Part shown: positions 26,509-36,237 of the stretch, one piece after another
Layout of the letters: each line of letters starts with the position of its first letter
Numbering within the stretch: the first letter of the stretch is position 1
Assembly (NCBI GenBank): GCA_965222695.1
Contig: OZ244967.1
Span: 868,001 to 932,000, forward strand
Source of the DNA: UBA7957 sp965222695
Lineage (GTDB): Bacteria; Pseudomonadota; Gammaproteobacteria; Granulosicoccales; Granulosicoccaceae
DNA length: 64,000 nucleotides
Direction: 5' to 3'
Notes under the pieces: model-generated
Database searches by the model: none
Told to the model about the DNA's origin: nothing
The model's input: only the letters and a program-made list of their open reading frames with translations
Program-made: the position numbers and the translations under genes

Positions 26509-27516
26509 TCACCCTTGATGAAACTTCCCCAGCAACACCGATGCCGCCGCTCTTACCGGCAGCACGCCGTCCACCACGTCTTTTTCAATCTGCTCAAGTG
26601 AGTCTCTGACATCCGGATGGTTTCTCATGGCGCCGAGCAGTTCCTGTTCGATCATTGCCCACATCCAGTTGAGTTGTTGTCGCCGTCTGCGTTGCTCGAA
26701 TTCACCGCTTTGAGTGAGGTCATGTCTGTATTTTTCGATCAGCTGCCAGATGACTTTCAGGCCGGTATTTTCCAATGCGCTGCAAGGCACGACGGGTGGC
26801 TTCCAGTTCGGTGATTGCGGTGTCACTATATGCAGGGCGCGGGTGTATTCCTGCACAGCGACCTTTGCCTTATTGAGCTGTGTGCCGTCGGCTTTATTGA
26901 CGACGATCATGTCGGCGATTTCGAGTATTCCTTTTTTAATGCCTTGAAGTTCGTCTCCGGCGCCCGGGAGCATAAGGACCATAAAGAAGTCCACCATATT
27001 GGCGACGGTGATTTCGGATTGCCCGACACCGACGGTTTCGACGACGATCAAGTCGTATCCAGCGGCTTCACACAGAATCATGGTTTCACGGGTACGCCTG
27101 GCGACGCCGCCGAGCGTGCCCGCCGTGGGGGAGGGGCGGATAAAGGCATTGGGATGTACGCCCAGTTCAGTCATACGGGTTTTATCGCCCAGAATGCTGC
27201 CCCCGGTGCGGCTGCTGCTCGGATCTACTGCAAGTACGGCAACTTTGTGGTTTCGTTCGCACAGGTCGACGCAAAAGGATTCGATAAAAGTACTTTTACC
27301 GACTCCCGGTACTCCGGAGATGCCCAGGCGCATGGATTTTCCCGAATGGGGCAGCAGTTGCCGCAGTACTTCCTGTGCAGTCTCTTCGTGTTTCGCGTTG
27401 TAGGATTCAATCAGTGTGATTGCCCTGGCCAGCGCACTGCGCTGGCCGGATACTACGCCTTCAACATAGGCTTCAACGCTTAGTACCGGTCTTTTAGCGA
27501 TAGGCCGGTCAGTCAT
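26509..27516 (-). CDS. meaB: Methylmalonyl-CoA mutase-associated GTPase chaperone MeaB
   Basis: G3E-family GTPase that loads and protects adenosylcobalamin on methylmalonyl-CoA mutase. The 335-aa product has P-loop GISGVPGVGKSTFIE, a Walker B/switch region (DLIVVETVGVGQSE), base-recognition VNKAD, and a C-terminal dimerisation region (QRRRRQQLNWMWAMIEQEL). The start ATG 27516 overlaps the mutase stop by 8 bases; an upstream ATG at 27531 is possible. It is third in the mutase operon. A 96-bp piece of it recurs at 17371-17466. Confidence 0.94.
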   Translation of the reverse strand: MTDRPIAKRPVLSVEAYVEGVVSGQRSALARAITLIESYNAKHEETAQEVLRQLLPHSGKSMRLGISGVPGVGKSTFIESFCVDLCERNHKVAVLAVDPSSSRTGGSILGDKTRMTELGVHPNAFIRPSPTAGTLGGVARRTRETMILCEAAGYDLIVVETVGVGQSEITVANMVDFFMVLMLPGAGDELQGIKKGILEIADMIVVNKADGTQLNKAKVAVQEYTRALHIVTPQSPNWKPPVVPCSALENTGLKVIWQLIEKYRHDLTQSGEFEQRRRRQQLNWMWAMIEQELLGAMRNHPDVRDSLEQIEKDVVDGVLPVRAAASVLLGKFHQG

Positions 27517-29665
27517 AGCCGAGCGCGACATTGAGTTTTTCGATCAGATCGACCGCGGCCTCGCTGATCACGGTTCCCGGTGGAAATATGGCTGCAGCGC
27601 CGGCCGCATGGAGTTCGTCGAAATCCTGTGGGGGGATGACACCGCCGACGACGATGAGTATGTCTTCCCTGCCCAGCTCCGCCAAGGATTTTCGCAATGC
27701 CGGGACCAGACTCAGATGCCCGGCGGCGAGGGAACTGGCACCGATAATATGAACATCGTTCTCGACCGCCTGGCGCGCGGCTTCCTCGGGTGTCTGAAAC
27801 AAAGGGCCTATATCGACATCAAACCCCAGGTCGGCAAACGCGCTGGCGATGACTTTCTGGCCGCGGTCGTGACCGTCCTGTCCCAGTTTTGCAACCAGGA
27901 TGCGTGGCCGCCTTCCTTCATGGTGTTCAAATTTACCGATGATATCTTCGATCTTACTCATAGAGGAGCCGCTCTTATTGAGTTCATGGCGATAGATGCC
28001 TTGCACCGCCTGCGGGTCGGCCACATGCCGGCCGAAGGATTTTTCCAGCGCGTCCGAGATCTCGCCGACCGTAGCCTGGTTTCTGGCCGCATTGACCGCG
28101 AGTTCCAGTAAATTGCCTCTGTCATTGCGGGCGGCATCTTCAAGATCTTTTAATGCAGCTTCGGTCCCGGCCTGATCCCGCTCCGCCTTAAGTTGTCTGA
28201 GCTGGACAATTTGCTGTTCGCGTACGGCGGTGTTGTCGATCTGCAATACGTCTATGTCTTCTTTTTCATCCAGACGGAATTTATTCACGCCAAGCACCAC
28301 TTGCCGGCCGCTGTCGATACGGGCCTGAGTCCGTGTGGCGGCTTCTTCGATGCGAATCTTGGGAATGCCCTCATTAATCGCCGCGGTCATTCCGCCGAAT
28401 TCTTCCACTTCACGGATGTGTTGCCAGGCTCTGGCGGCGAGTTTGCCGGTCAGAGATTCAATAAAATAACTTCCGCCCCAGGGATCGATAGTCTTGCACG
28501 TGTCGGTTTCCTGTTGCAAAAAAAGCTGTGTATTACGGGCGATACGGGCGGAAAAGTCGGTCGGCAGGGCAAGCGCTTCGTCAAAGGCGTTGGTATGCAG
28601 GGATTGTGTGTGCCCTTGAGTCGCCGCCATGGCCTCAATACAAGTGCGAATCACATTGTTGTAGACATCCTGAGCGGTCAGACTCCAGCCGGATGTCTGG
28701 CAATGCGTGCGCAGGCTAAGGGATTTAGGATTTTTAGGATTGAATTGTTTGACGAGCTTGGCCCAAAGCAGGCGCGCCGCCCTTAGTTTGGCGATTTCCA
28801 TATAATAGTTCATGCCTATTGCCCAGAAGAATGACAGCCTGGGAGCGAAATCGTCAATATTCAAACCGGCATCGAGTCCGGTGCGGATATATTCCACCCC
28901 GTCGGCCAGTGTATAAGCAAGTTCCAGATCCGCCGTGGCTCCCGCTTCCTGCATATGATATCCGGAGATACTGATACTGTTGAACCGCGGCATGTATTTC
29001 GAGGTATAGCTGAATATATCGGAGATAATCCGCAGAGAGGGTTTGGGCGGGTAGATATAGGTATTGCGCACCATAAATTCTTTCAGTATATCGTTCTGGA
29101 TGGTGCCGGAAAGTTGCTCTGTTTTAACGCCCTGTTCCTCGGCGGCCACTATATACAATGCCAGTACCGGCAGAACGGCGCCGTTCATGGTCATGGAAAC
29201 GCTCATCTTATCCAGAGGGATGCCGCTGAAGAGCGTGCGCATATCCATAATCGAGTCTATGGCAACTCCCGCCATACCGACGTCGCTTTTTACCCGGGGA
29301 TGATCTGAGTCATATCCGCGGTGAGTCGCCAGGTCAAACGCAACGGAAAGGCCTTTTTGCCCGGCTGCGAGATTCCGCCTGTAGAATGCGTTGCTTTCTG
29401 ACGCGGTTGAAAAACCCGCATATTGTCGCACGGTCCAGGGTTTGTTGACATACATCGTGGGATAAGGCCCGCGCAGGTTAGGTGCTATGCCCGGAAAGGT
29501 TTTCAGAAAGTCGATACCCCCCAGGTCTTCGGTGTCAAAAACCGCATTGAGGTTGATTTGTTCCGGTGTCTGCCAGACCGAGGAGGTTTTGTCACTTGAC
29601 ATTGTCGTACCGGCGGCAGTCTCCGGATACTCAATGTCGCTAAAATCGGGAATTGTGTTTGCCAT
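27509..29665 (-). CDS. mutB: Methylmalonyl-CoA mutase, large (catalytic) subunit
   Basis: Adenosylcobalamin-dependent isomerase interconverting (R)-methylmalonyl-CoA and succinyl-CoA. The 718-aa protein has the (beta/alpha)8 substrate domain (GPYPTMYVNKPWTVRQYAGF near the N-terminus, HCQTSGWSLTAQD near the middle). The C-terminal B12-binding domain has the base-off motif DGHDRGQ around residue 598 and the SSLAAGHLSLVP and GGVIPPQD loops. It lies between the small subunit and meaB, overlapping meaB and one base from mutA. Confidence 0.96.
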   Translation of the reverse strand: MANTIPDFSDIEYPETAAGTTMSSDKTSSVWQTPEQINLNAVFDTEDLGGIDFLKTFPGIAPNLRGPYPTMYVNKPWTVRQYAGFSTASESNAFYRRNLAAGQKGLSVAFDLATHRGYDSDHPRVKSDVGMAGVAIDSIMDMRTLFSGIPLDKMSVSMTMNGAVLPVLALYIVAAEEQGVKTEQLSGTIQNDILKEFMVRNTYIYPPKPSLRIISDIFSYTSKYMPRFNSISISGYHMQEAGATADLELAYTLADGVEYIRTGLDAGLNIDDFAPRLSFFWAIGMNYYMEIAKLRAARLLWAKLVKQFNPKNPKSLSLRTHCQTSGWSLTAQDVYNNVIRTCIEAMAATQGHTQSLHTNAFDEALALPTDFSARIARNTQLFLQQETDTCKTIDPWGGSYFIESLTGKLAARAWQHIREVEEFGGMTAAINEGIPKIRIEEAATRTQARIDSGRQVVLGVNKFRLDEKEDIDVLQIDNTAVREQQIVQLRQLKAERDQAGTEAALKDLEDAARNDRGNLLELAVNAARNQATVGEISDALEKSFGRHVADPQAVQGIYRHELNKSGSSMSKIEDIIGKFEHHEGRRPRILVAKLGQDGHDRGQKVIASAFADLGFDVDIGPLFQTPEEAARQAVENDVHIIGASSLAAGHLSLVPALRKSLAELGREDILIVVGGVIPPQDFDELHAAGAAAIFPPGTVISEAAVDLIEKLNVALGYD

Positions 29666-29666
29666 A

Positions 29667-31697
29667 TCAACTTACCCCTAAAATCCGGTGAACGGATTGC
29701 AGTATTTCCAGCGTATTGCTTTGCACATGCAACTGGGCATCGACGTGTTCGGACAAGGCCTTGCCGGCAATGTACAGTTTTGCTAAACCGCTTTCTTTCA
29801 GGGCACGGATATATTCCGCGCCGTGTTGTTCATAAAGCGAATCGTTGGAGCAGAGCACGGCAATCGGCAGTTGGGTTTTCGCCCATTCCCGCGCGGCGCT
29901 ATCCGGGTCTGTTGTTGTCCGGCTCAGGACAACATCTATGCCTCCGGCGGCGAAAAAGTTTTTGACAAATCCGGCCCGGGCGTTGAATTGGGCGGCGGTG
30001 CCCAGTGTCAATACATAGACTGCGGGACGTTTGCCGTGATTTTGCACAAAGGAATCGCTGGCGTCGCGCAGTGCTTCGAACTGCGCGCCGAGTCGGCGTG
30101 TTTTCAAGGCCCTGGCATTGCATTCATCACCGGCTATCTTATGGCCAAGGTCGAACACGGATGCACCTTGTTGCATGGCATTGCACAGGCTTTGCGGATT
30201 TTTCACGGACAGTTCCTCATCGGCCTGGTACACGCGCCGATTCAATCTTTCTATGGCCTTTTCGCGCGAACTCTGTGTATCGGCTTGGTCGGCGGTAACA
30301 TCGGCTTCCGCGAGATTGGCGAACTCGGACAAGCCGGTCAGTGGTTCCTGGCGTCGGGCGATATTTTTCAATCGTTCATCGTGAACGGAATCAATGTCGG
30401 ACTGCAATGAGCCGTCGAGCAAGGCGGCCATCATCCCGCCTCGGCCCTCAATCGATTGGAAAAAGTTCCAGGCGACTGTTGATAATTCAACTGTGTTTTG
30501 TTCTATAAAATAGGATCCGCCGGCAGGATCGACAATTCGGTGTACGGAAGACTCGTCTTGCAGAAGTAACTGGGTATTACGGCTGATCCTTCGCCCCAGT
30601 GTCGAAGGGTGTCCCAGAGCCTGGTCATAGGCCGAAGCGATAATCGACTCCGCTCCACCGAGCGCCCCGGCGCAGCTCGCAATGGTCGATCTGAGCATAT
30701 TCACCCACGGGTCACGCTGGCTCAGCATACGAAAAGAGCTTACGGCCTGGAGCTTGATTTTGGCCGCGGCTTCGTCCGCACCACAAAGATGACACACTTG
30801 TGCCCAGAGCTGACGCAGACTGCGCAGCTTTGCCACGTTCTGAAAAAATTCCGTATCGGTTGTCACGGTAAATATAATCTGTCGGCAGGCAGCGGAGATA
30901 TCCAGGCCCGCGGCTGTCAGGGCGCGAAGGTACTCTACGCCCGTAGCGAGTGCAATGGCGATTTCCTGAGCGTGTGATGCGCCGGCATTGTGGTAGACGG
31001 AAGTGTTTACCGATACAGCTTGAACGTTCGGATAGTGTTTTGCGCAATCAACGGTGAGTTCGGACATCCGCTCGAGCATGTGTTCCGCAGACCCCGGTAA
31101 TTTGCCGAATTCAGCCAATGCACCACAGGGATCCGCGCCCAGAGATGCGCGAATCTTCCCATGCTCCAGTCCTTGATTCAGGCAAAGGGCCAAATAGGCG
31201 CAGGCATACTCAAGAAATGCAGCCCCTGCTTGTAGTTCCACCGGAACCAGTTCAAGTTTCACTCCCTCTAAAAGACAGTCCAGATCAGCTACGCTGTAAC
31301 ATTCCAGGCCTTTACCCATAAAGCCTGTGTTATCCAGAGCGGTTTCACCACCGCGAACAGCGTCTGACATGACGAGCTGAATCCGGGTCACGCCTTTGGC
31401 CAGATCGTCGAGAATGAGTCGGTTGCTGTGGCTTAAATCAGGATGCGCGTAGGATTGCATGACCGCCCAGGCATTCGCTGTGCCATTCACAGACCGGGTA
31501 TAGGGAAATACACCGGGAGCTGTGGGATGATTGTCCAGTTCTGTATAGAGCGGTTGTATTTTCAATCGGTCATAGGTTGGGGTGACCAGTGTTTTCTCAA
31601 AATCCGCGCCTTTCAGCACTTTTTCGACCAGGGCCATCCAATTTTCATGGCTGCTGGCGGGAAACTCACTGGCGAGTGTCAGCGTGTCTTTACTCAT
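29667..31697 (-). CDS. mutA: Methylmalonyl-CoA mutase, small subunit
   Basis: A 676-aa non-catalytic partner of MutB. It keeps the barrel fold (RDPWVNMLRSTIASCAGALGG, DPAGGSYFIE). In its C-terminal cobalamin-like domain, TAAQFNARAGF stands where DxHxxG should be, so it cannot bind B12 through histidine, as is normal for MutA. ATG 31697 (MSKDTLTLASEF) is chosen because AGAGGTG lies just upstream; a GTG two codons earlier is too close to that site. It is first in the operon. Confidence 0.94.
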   Translation of the reverse strand: MSKDTLTLASEFPASSHENWMALVEKVLKGADFEKTLVTPTYDRLKIQPLYTELDNHPTAPGVFPYTRSVNGTANAWAVMQSYAHPDLSHSNRLILDDLAKGVTRIQLVMSDAVRGGETALDNTGFMGKGLECYSVADLDCLLEGVKLELVPVELQAGAAFLEYACAYLALCLNQGLEHGKIRASLGADPCGALAEFGKLPGSAEHMLERMSELTVDCAKHYPNVQAVSVNTSVYHNAGASHAQEIAIALATGVEYLRALTAAGLDISAACRQIIFTVTTDTEFFQNVAKLRSLRQLWAQVCHLCGADEAAAKIKLQAVSSFRMLSQRDPWVNMLRSTIASCAGALGGAESIIASAYDQALGHPSTLGRRISRNTQLLLQDESSVHRIVDPAGGSYFIEQNTVELSTVAWNFFQSIEGRGGMMAALLDGSLQSDIDSVHDERLKNIARRQEPLTGLSEFANLAEADVTADQADTQSSREKAIERLNRRVYQADEELSVKNPQSLCNAMQQGASVFDLGHKIAGDECNARALKTRRLGAQFEALRDASDSFVQNHGKRPAVYVLTLGTAAQFNARAGFVKNFFAAGGIDVVLSRTTTDPDSAAREWAKTQLPIAVLCSNDSLYEQHGAEYIRALKESGLAKLYIAGKALSEHVDAQLHVQSNTLEILQSVHRILGVS

Positions 31698-31747
31698 GAG
31701 CACCTCTGGTGTGTTTGATTCACTAAAGTGTAAATCTGCTCGGCTAT

Positions 31748-33016
31748 TTATTCTTCAAATGATAAGTATAACGAATCTTGAGTCTTATGTGCAGGTGCAG
31801 CATAAGCGGATGCCGGCAATGTCCGGTCGAAAGGTTTGCGGCGCAATTGCCTCATGATAAACCGGGCTGGATGCAATAAGCGATGGCTCACTTTATCATC
31901 CTCACCGAGAGATGCGGAGATGATATCGCTCACTAGCCGGCCCAGATAAGGGCTGCTGCTGATACCATGGGAACCCAGTGCGCCGATCATATAGAGCCCG
32001 GGAATGTAGCGGGCGGGCGGGAAGCGGTCTTTGGCTCGCCCGTGGTGCAGCTCCTTATAAGTTTTCCGGTAGTATGCAAAGTCGGGCAGGGCGCCGGCCA
32101 CGGGTAGGCGATCAGGGCTGACGCTGCGGACTCCACAACGCCCTCCAAGGATTGCTTTATCGTCGATCCGATGTTCGGGGAATAAGGTTTTCAGGCCTTT
32201 TACATTTAATTCATGATCCTCTTCTCTGATCGCAATATCGGCATTTCTGCGAAAGCTCGCTCCACAAAGATAGGAGCCTTGCGGTAAAGGAATAATATAG
32301 TGATTATTGCCGTTTACGGCATATCTGAGTCTGGGCGAGATCGCATTATCGCGCAGTAAAGTGATCTGTCCGGCCAAAGGCTGCAAAGGCATACTTGGTC
32401 GATCGCAAAGCGCGGCCAGTCTGTGGCCGGTTGCCATAACCAGTACCGAACTTGTGGCTAAAGGCACTCCATGGCGGCTGAAGCACTGCCATTGACCGCC
32501 TGTTCGGACAATTTTCCCGACATCCTGTTCGAATAAACTATTGATGCCGGAAAGTGCGGTTATTTGCGCTTTGCAAAAATCAGCAGGGCTGATCCATCCG
32601 GCATTGTTCAGTTTCTGTAAGCCGCTGAGCGTCGATTGTCTGCCGCGTTGCCAGTGTGATTCCCGGTTTGATTCGAGGTCTGTATAGATCCCGGACAGGT
32701 CATGGGCAATATCGGATTTTCTTTCAAGTAAATTCTCAAAAAACTTTATAAAATACTGATAATTTTTAATAAAATAATTGTTTATATCGCGGTCTTTCGA
32801 ACGGATATGAGGTTTGACAATACCGGCCGGATTGCCGGAAGTCCCTTGGGCGGGTGCGGGGTTTTTATCGATCAACGTGACTGTCCAGCCGCCAGCGGCA
32901 AGATGAAAAGCCGTAGCACAGCCTGCGAGTCCGGCACCCAGTATGGTGGCAGTCTTATCGATTTCACCTGGAGATTGGGGCGGCATGAACCACGGGAGAG
33001 CAACCGCTTTATGCAT
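31748..33016 (-). CDS. Stand-alone MnmC C-terminal-type FAD-dependent oxidoreductase
   Basis: A 422-aa DAO-fold flavoprotein. The FAD site is ATILGAGLAGCATAFHLAAGGWTVTLID; the MnmC-specific signature is TSGNPAGIVKPHI. Late motifs are GVRSVSPDRLPVAGALPDF and GALGSHGISSSPYLGRLVSD. In E. coli MnmC this domain is fused to a methyltransferase and removes the carboxymethyl group of cmnm5s2U34 in tRNA. Here the methyltransferase half is absent. It is transcribed with ispG but separated by 14 bases; the mutA gene follows 51 bases on. Confidence 0.8.
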   Translation of the reverse strand: MHKAVALPWFMPPQSPGEIDKTATILGAGLAGCATAFHLAAGGWTVTLIDKNPAPAQGTSGNPAGIVKPHIRSKDRDINNYFIKNYQYFIKFFENLLERKSDIAHDLSGIYTDLESNRESHWQRGRQSTLSGLQKLNNAGWISPADFCKAQITALSGINSLFEQDVGKIVRTGGQWQCFSRHGVPLATSSVLVMATGHRLAALCDRPSMPLQPLAGQITLLRDNAISPRLRYAVNGNNHYIIPLPQGSYLCGASFRRNADIAIREEDHELNVKGLKTLFPEHRIDDKAILGGRCGVRSVSPDRLPVAGALPDFAYYRKTYKELHHGRAKDRFPPARYIPGLYMIGALGSHGISSSPYLGRLVSDIISASLGEDDKVSHRLLHPARFIMRQLRRKPFDRTLPASAYAAPAHKTQDSLYLSFEE

Positions 33017-33030
33017 ATTGATCGTCGATA

Positions 33031-34239
33031 TTATGGGGCATAGCGCTTTTTGACATAGTCGTCGACGATCTGTTTGAATTCCGCGGCAATATTGTCACCC
33101 TTTAAGGTCACGGTTTTTTCTCCGTCGACATAGACCGGTGCAACCGGGCGCTCTCCGGTGCCGGGCAGGCTTATCCCTATATCGGCGTGTTTGCTCTCAC
33201 CCGGTCCGTTGACCACGCAGCCCATCACCGCAAGATTCATATTCTCCACCCCGGGGTAAAGGGATCTCCAGCGGGGCATGCTGTCACGCAAATGAGTCTG
33301 GATATTTTCCGCCAATTCCTGGAAATAAGAACTGCTGGTCCTTCCGCATCCGGGACAGGCTGATACCATGGGCGTAAACGACCTCAGCCCCATTGTCTGG
33401 AGTATTTCCTGTGCGACAATCACTTCCTGGCTGCGGTTTCCTCCGGGCTCAGGAGTTAAGGAGATGCGAATCGTATCGCCTATACCCTGCTGCAGAAGTA
33501 CGGCCAGGGCGGCGGTGGAAGCGACGATTCCCTTGGAGCCCATTCCGGCTTCAGTCAGACCCAGGTGTAAAGCGTATTGACACTTCTCAGCCAGAGTCTG
33601 GTATACACTGATGAGATCCTGAACGCGGCTCATTTTGCAGGAAATAATGATCCGGTCCGACGCCAGGCCTATTTCCTCGGCCTTTCGCGCGTTTTCCAAG
33701 GCGGAGTCAATCACGGCCCGGCGATTGATTTCGTCAATGTCCAACGGCTCTCTCAGACGGGCATTTTCATCGAGCATGGCGGCCAACAGCTCCTGGTCAA
33801 GGCTGCCCCAGTTGGCGCCGATTCTAACCGGCTTATCATACTTGCAGGCCATCTCAATCATGGTGGAAAACTGCTCATCGCGCTTTTTGCCACGCCCGAC
33901 ATTGCCTGGATTAATGCGGTATTTAGCCAGTACCTGGGCGCATTCGGTTACCTGTGTCAGCAGTTTATGGCCATTGAAATGAAAATCTCCGATGATGGGT
34001 ACATCTATACCCATTTGCTGCAGACGATTCACTATTTCCGGCACAGCCCGGGCGGCGGCTTCTGTGTTGACCGTGATACGCACCAGTTCCGAGCCGGCCT
34101 TCGCAAGCTCGGCGATCTGGGCGGCGGTACGGATGGAATCCTCGGTGTCGGTATTGGTCATGGATTGGACCACGATCGGATGATCTGCGCCCACCAGGAC
34201 TTTGCCGATTGGAACGGTCAGGGTTCTAGAACTACGCAT
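33031..34239 (-). CDS. ispG: 4-hydroxy-3-methylbut-2-en-1-yl diphosphate synthase
   Basis: Iron-sulfur enzyme of the MEP isoprenoid pathway, 402 aa. The N-terminal TIM-barrel start is PIVVQSMTNTDTED. The [4Fe-4S] ligands are in ACPGCGRTSSSYFQEL (CxxC) and VMGCVVNGPGESKHADIG (third Cys and Glu). The short bacterial form is present, without the plant/chlamydial insert. ATG 34239. It is divergent from hrcA across a 195-base gap. Confidence 0.97.
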   Translation of the reverse strand: MRSSRTLTVPIGKVLVGADHPIVVQSMTNTDTEDSIRTAAQIAELAKAGSELVRITVNTEAAARAVPEIVNRLQQMGIDVPIIGDFHFNGHKLLTQVTECAQVLAKYRINPGNVGRGKKRDEQFSTMIEMACKYDKPVRIGANWGSLDQELLAAMLDENARLREPLDIDEINRRAVIDSALENARKAEEIGLASDRIIISCKMSRVQDLISVYQTLAEKCQYALHLGLTEAGMGSKGIVASTAALAVLLQQGIGDTIRISLTPEPGGNRSQEVIVAQEILQTMGLRSFTPMVSACPGCGRTSSSYFQELAENIQTHLRDSMPRWRSLYPGVENMNLAVMGCVVNGPGESKHADIGISLPGTGERPVAPVYVDGEKTVTLKGDNIAAEFKQIVDDYVKKRYAP

Positions 34240-34434
34240 ACTTGGGATATAGATGGATAAACCCTATATTCTAAGAGAAATGTAATTGATCAGCCATGAT
34301 CCCGATCCGGGTGTACAATTACAATTTGTAGTAGGAATCACGCCATTGAGCATGGTGAGATTGCGATAGGTTTTTCACACCATAGCATCGGAATTTGTGA
34401 TTGAATTAAACTTGCTCATACTGTAAATAAGCAA

Positions 34435-35496
34435 ATGCCTATGGATACAGAGAATTTGCCGACAGATATCTCCGAGCGAGAACAGCAGATACTGCGCTAC
34501 TTGATAGACCAGTATATCCGGGAGGGCCAGCCGGTCGGATCCCGTACGCTGTCTCGCCGTAGCGGCATGGGCTTAAGCCCGGCGACCTTGCGCAACGCGA
34601 TGTGTGATCTCGAGCATATGGGTTTGCTGGTGTCGCCTTACACATCGGCCGGGCGGATTCCGACTGCCTTGGGTTATCGCTTGTTCGTCGATCAAATGCT
34701 CGAAGTTCAACCCATGGAGAACCGAAAAATAGAGCAGATGCGCAACGGGTTTGATGCCGCTGCCAGTGAAAAGGAAGTCAAACATATCGCTTCCGCGTAT
34801 CTTTCCAGCTTTACCCAAATGGCGGGTATAGTCAGTGTTTATAAAAAAGAGGTACAGATACTCGGTCAAATAGAATTTCTGCCCCTGTCCGAGCGGCGCG
34901 TGCTGGTGGTTCTGGTCATCAATGAGAAAGAGGTGCAGAACCGAATCATCCATGTCGATCGGGACTATGGTAAACAGGAGCTGGAAAAAGCGTCCAATTT
35001 TATCAACCAACGATTTTCCGGACAGCCCCTTCAGGATATCTATCAGAATATCCGTCAGCAACTGCGCGAATCCAGAGACGAAATGACTTCTCAGCTGAAA
35101 AAGATGGTCGAGATGGCCAGTGCCATATTCGCCACCGGCGATGATGCGGATGAAGCCGAAGAGATGATAGTGGAAGGGCAGACCAATCTGATGAATTGTA
35201 CCGATCTGGCAGACATGGAAATGCTGAAAGAACTGTTCGATGCTTTTCATCAAAAGCGCGATATTTATCATCTGCTCCAACAATGCATGTCTGCCGAAGG
35301 AGTACAGATTTTTATCGGTAAAGAATCAGGCTATTCGGTATTGGACGAATGCAGTCTTGTCACCGCGCCGTATCAGGTTAAGGGTGATATCGTAGGCGTG
35401 TTGGGTGTGGTTGGGCCAACCAGAATGGCCTATGACCAAGTGGTGCCGGTAGTCGATATTACTTCCCAATTACTCAGCGCAGCCTTGAATTCCTGA
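34435..35496 (+). CDS. hrcA: Heat-shock repressor HrcA
   Basis: A 353-aa dimeric repressor that usually binds CIRCE operators and is tuned by GroEL. The N-terminal winged helix contains SEREQQILRYLIDQYIREGQPVGSRTL and SPATLRNAMCDLEHMGLL; the central GAF-like and dimerisation domains follow, with a C-terminal GPTRMAYDQVVPVVDITSQLL. It heads hrcA-grpE-dnaK-dnaJ. No TTAGCACTC-type CIRCE was found by eye upstream of hrcA, grpE or dnaK in this window, so its targets may lie elsewhere (for example groESL). Confidence 0.95.
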   Translation: MPMDTENLPTDISEREQQILRYLIDQYIREGQPVGSRTLSRRSGMGLSPATLRNAMCDLEHMGLLVSPYTSAGRIPTALGYRLFVDQMLEVQPMENRKIEQMRNGFDAAASEKEVKHIASAYLSSFTQMAGIVSVYKKEVQILGQIEFLPLSERRVLVVLVINEKEVQNRIIHVDRDYGKQELEKASNFINQRFSGQPLQDIYQNIRQQLRESRDEMTSQLKKMVEMASAIFATGDDADEAEEMIVEGQTNLMNCTDLADMEMLKELFDAFHQKRDIYHLLQQCMSAEGVQIFIGKESGYSVLDECSLVTAPYQVKGDIVGVLGVVGPTRMAYDQVVPVVDITSQLLSAALNS

Positions 35497-35511
35497 AAAG
35501 ACTCCCTATTA
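35484..35511 (+). promoter_or_regulatory. Sigma-32-like heat-shock promoter for grpE
   Basis: CTTGAAT (35484-35490) and CCCTATTA (35504-35511) are separated by 13 bases, close to the sigma-32 consensus CTTGAAA and CCCCATNT. The element overlaps the end of hrcA, 64 bases before the grpE start. It matches the spacing of the similar element before dnaK. Confidence 0.6.
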
Positions 35512-35574
35512 ATATCACAGCCGAATCGAGGGGGTGCGTTCGCGCGCCTTTAAGCCTATTTTATGGAGTAAGCA

Positions 35575-36213
35575 ATGACCCAGAATAATGAAGTGATGGA
35601 CGGCTCTGAGGAGCTACACGTGGAAGAACCCGATCCCGTCACCGAAGAGCAGCTTGAGCAGGAAGAAACGGCGGAGACAGCGGCGGCTGAGACGGAAATT
35701 GCCGAATCGGATGGAGAATCCGGCAGCGAGAAATCTGAGATAGACGAAATCGGACAGCTCAGGGATGAATTGGATGCGGCGCGTGCCAAAGCCGATGAAA
35801 ACTGGGACCGGGTGTTGCGCATCCAGGCTGAAATGGATAATACCCGAAAACGCCTGACCCAAGAGGTCGAAAATGCACGCAAGTACGGTCAACAGTCCAT
35901 GGTGGAAGAGCTTTTACCCATTTGCGACAGTATGGAAATGGGCATACAAGCGGCCAATGAAGAAAATGCCGAAATCGATAAGATTCGTGAGGGCTACGAT
36001 CTTACGGCGAAATTACTTTCTAAAATGCTGGGCAAATTCAATGTCGACGTGATTGATCCTATCGACGAGAAATTTGACCCTGATAAACACCAGGCCGTGT
36101 CTATGCAGGAAGGGACAGGCAAGGAAGCGAATACCGTGGTCTTTGTTATGCAGAAGGGATATACCTTGAATAATCGGTTGATTCGGCCCGCGCTGGTCAT
36201 GGTCGCAAAATAA
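35575..36213 (+). CDS. grpE: Nucleotide-exchange factor GrpE
   Basis: A 212-aa cochaperone that releases ADP from DnaK. It has a long acidic N-terminal tail (residues 1-60), a coiled-coil dimer region (about 62-120, with the RVLRIQAEMDNTRKRLTQE signature) and the C-terminal beta domain (HQAVSMQEGTGKEANTVVFVMQKGYTLNNRLIRPALVMV). Ribosome site GGAG lies before ATG 35575 (TATGGAGTAAGCAATG). The acidic tail is longer than in E. coli GrpE. Confidence 0.96.
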   Translation: MTQNNEVMDGSEELHVEEPDPVTEEQLEQEETAETAAAETEIAESDGESGSEKSEIDEIGQLRDELDAARAKADENWDRVLRIQAEMDNTRKRLTQEVENARKYGQQSMVEELLPICDSMEMGIQAANEENAEIDKIREGYDLTAKLLSKMLGKFNVDVIDPIDEKFDPDKHQAVSMQEGTGKEANTVVFVMQKGYTLNNRLIRPALVMVAK

Positions 36214-36237
36214 TTGGAAAACAGGCCGGGCAAAACT

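Noticed and set aside
27608..28786. Long open frames antisense to the mutase large subunit
   Set aside because: They are shadows of a GC-rich coding frame; the minus-strand gene has all family motifs.
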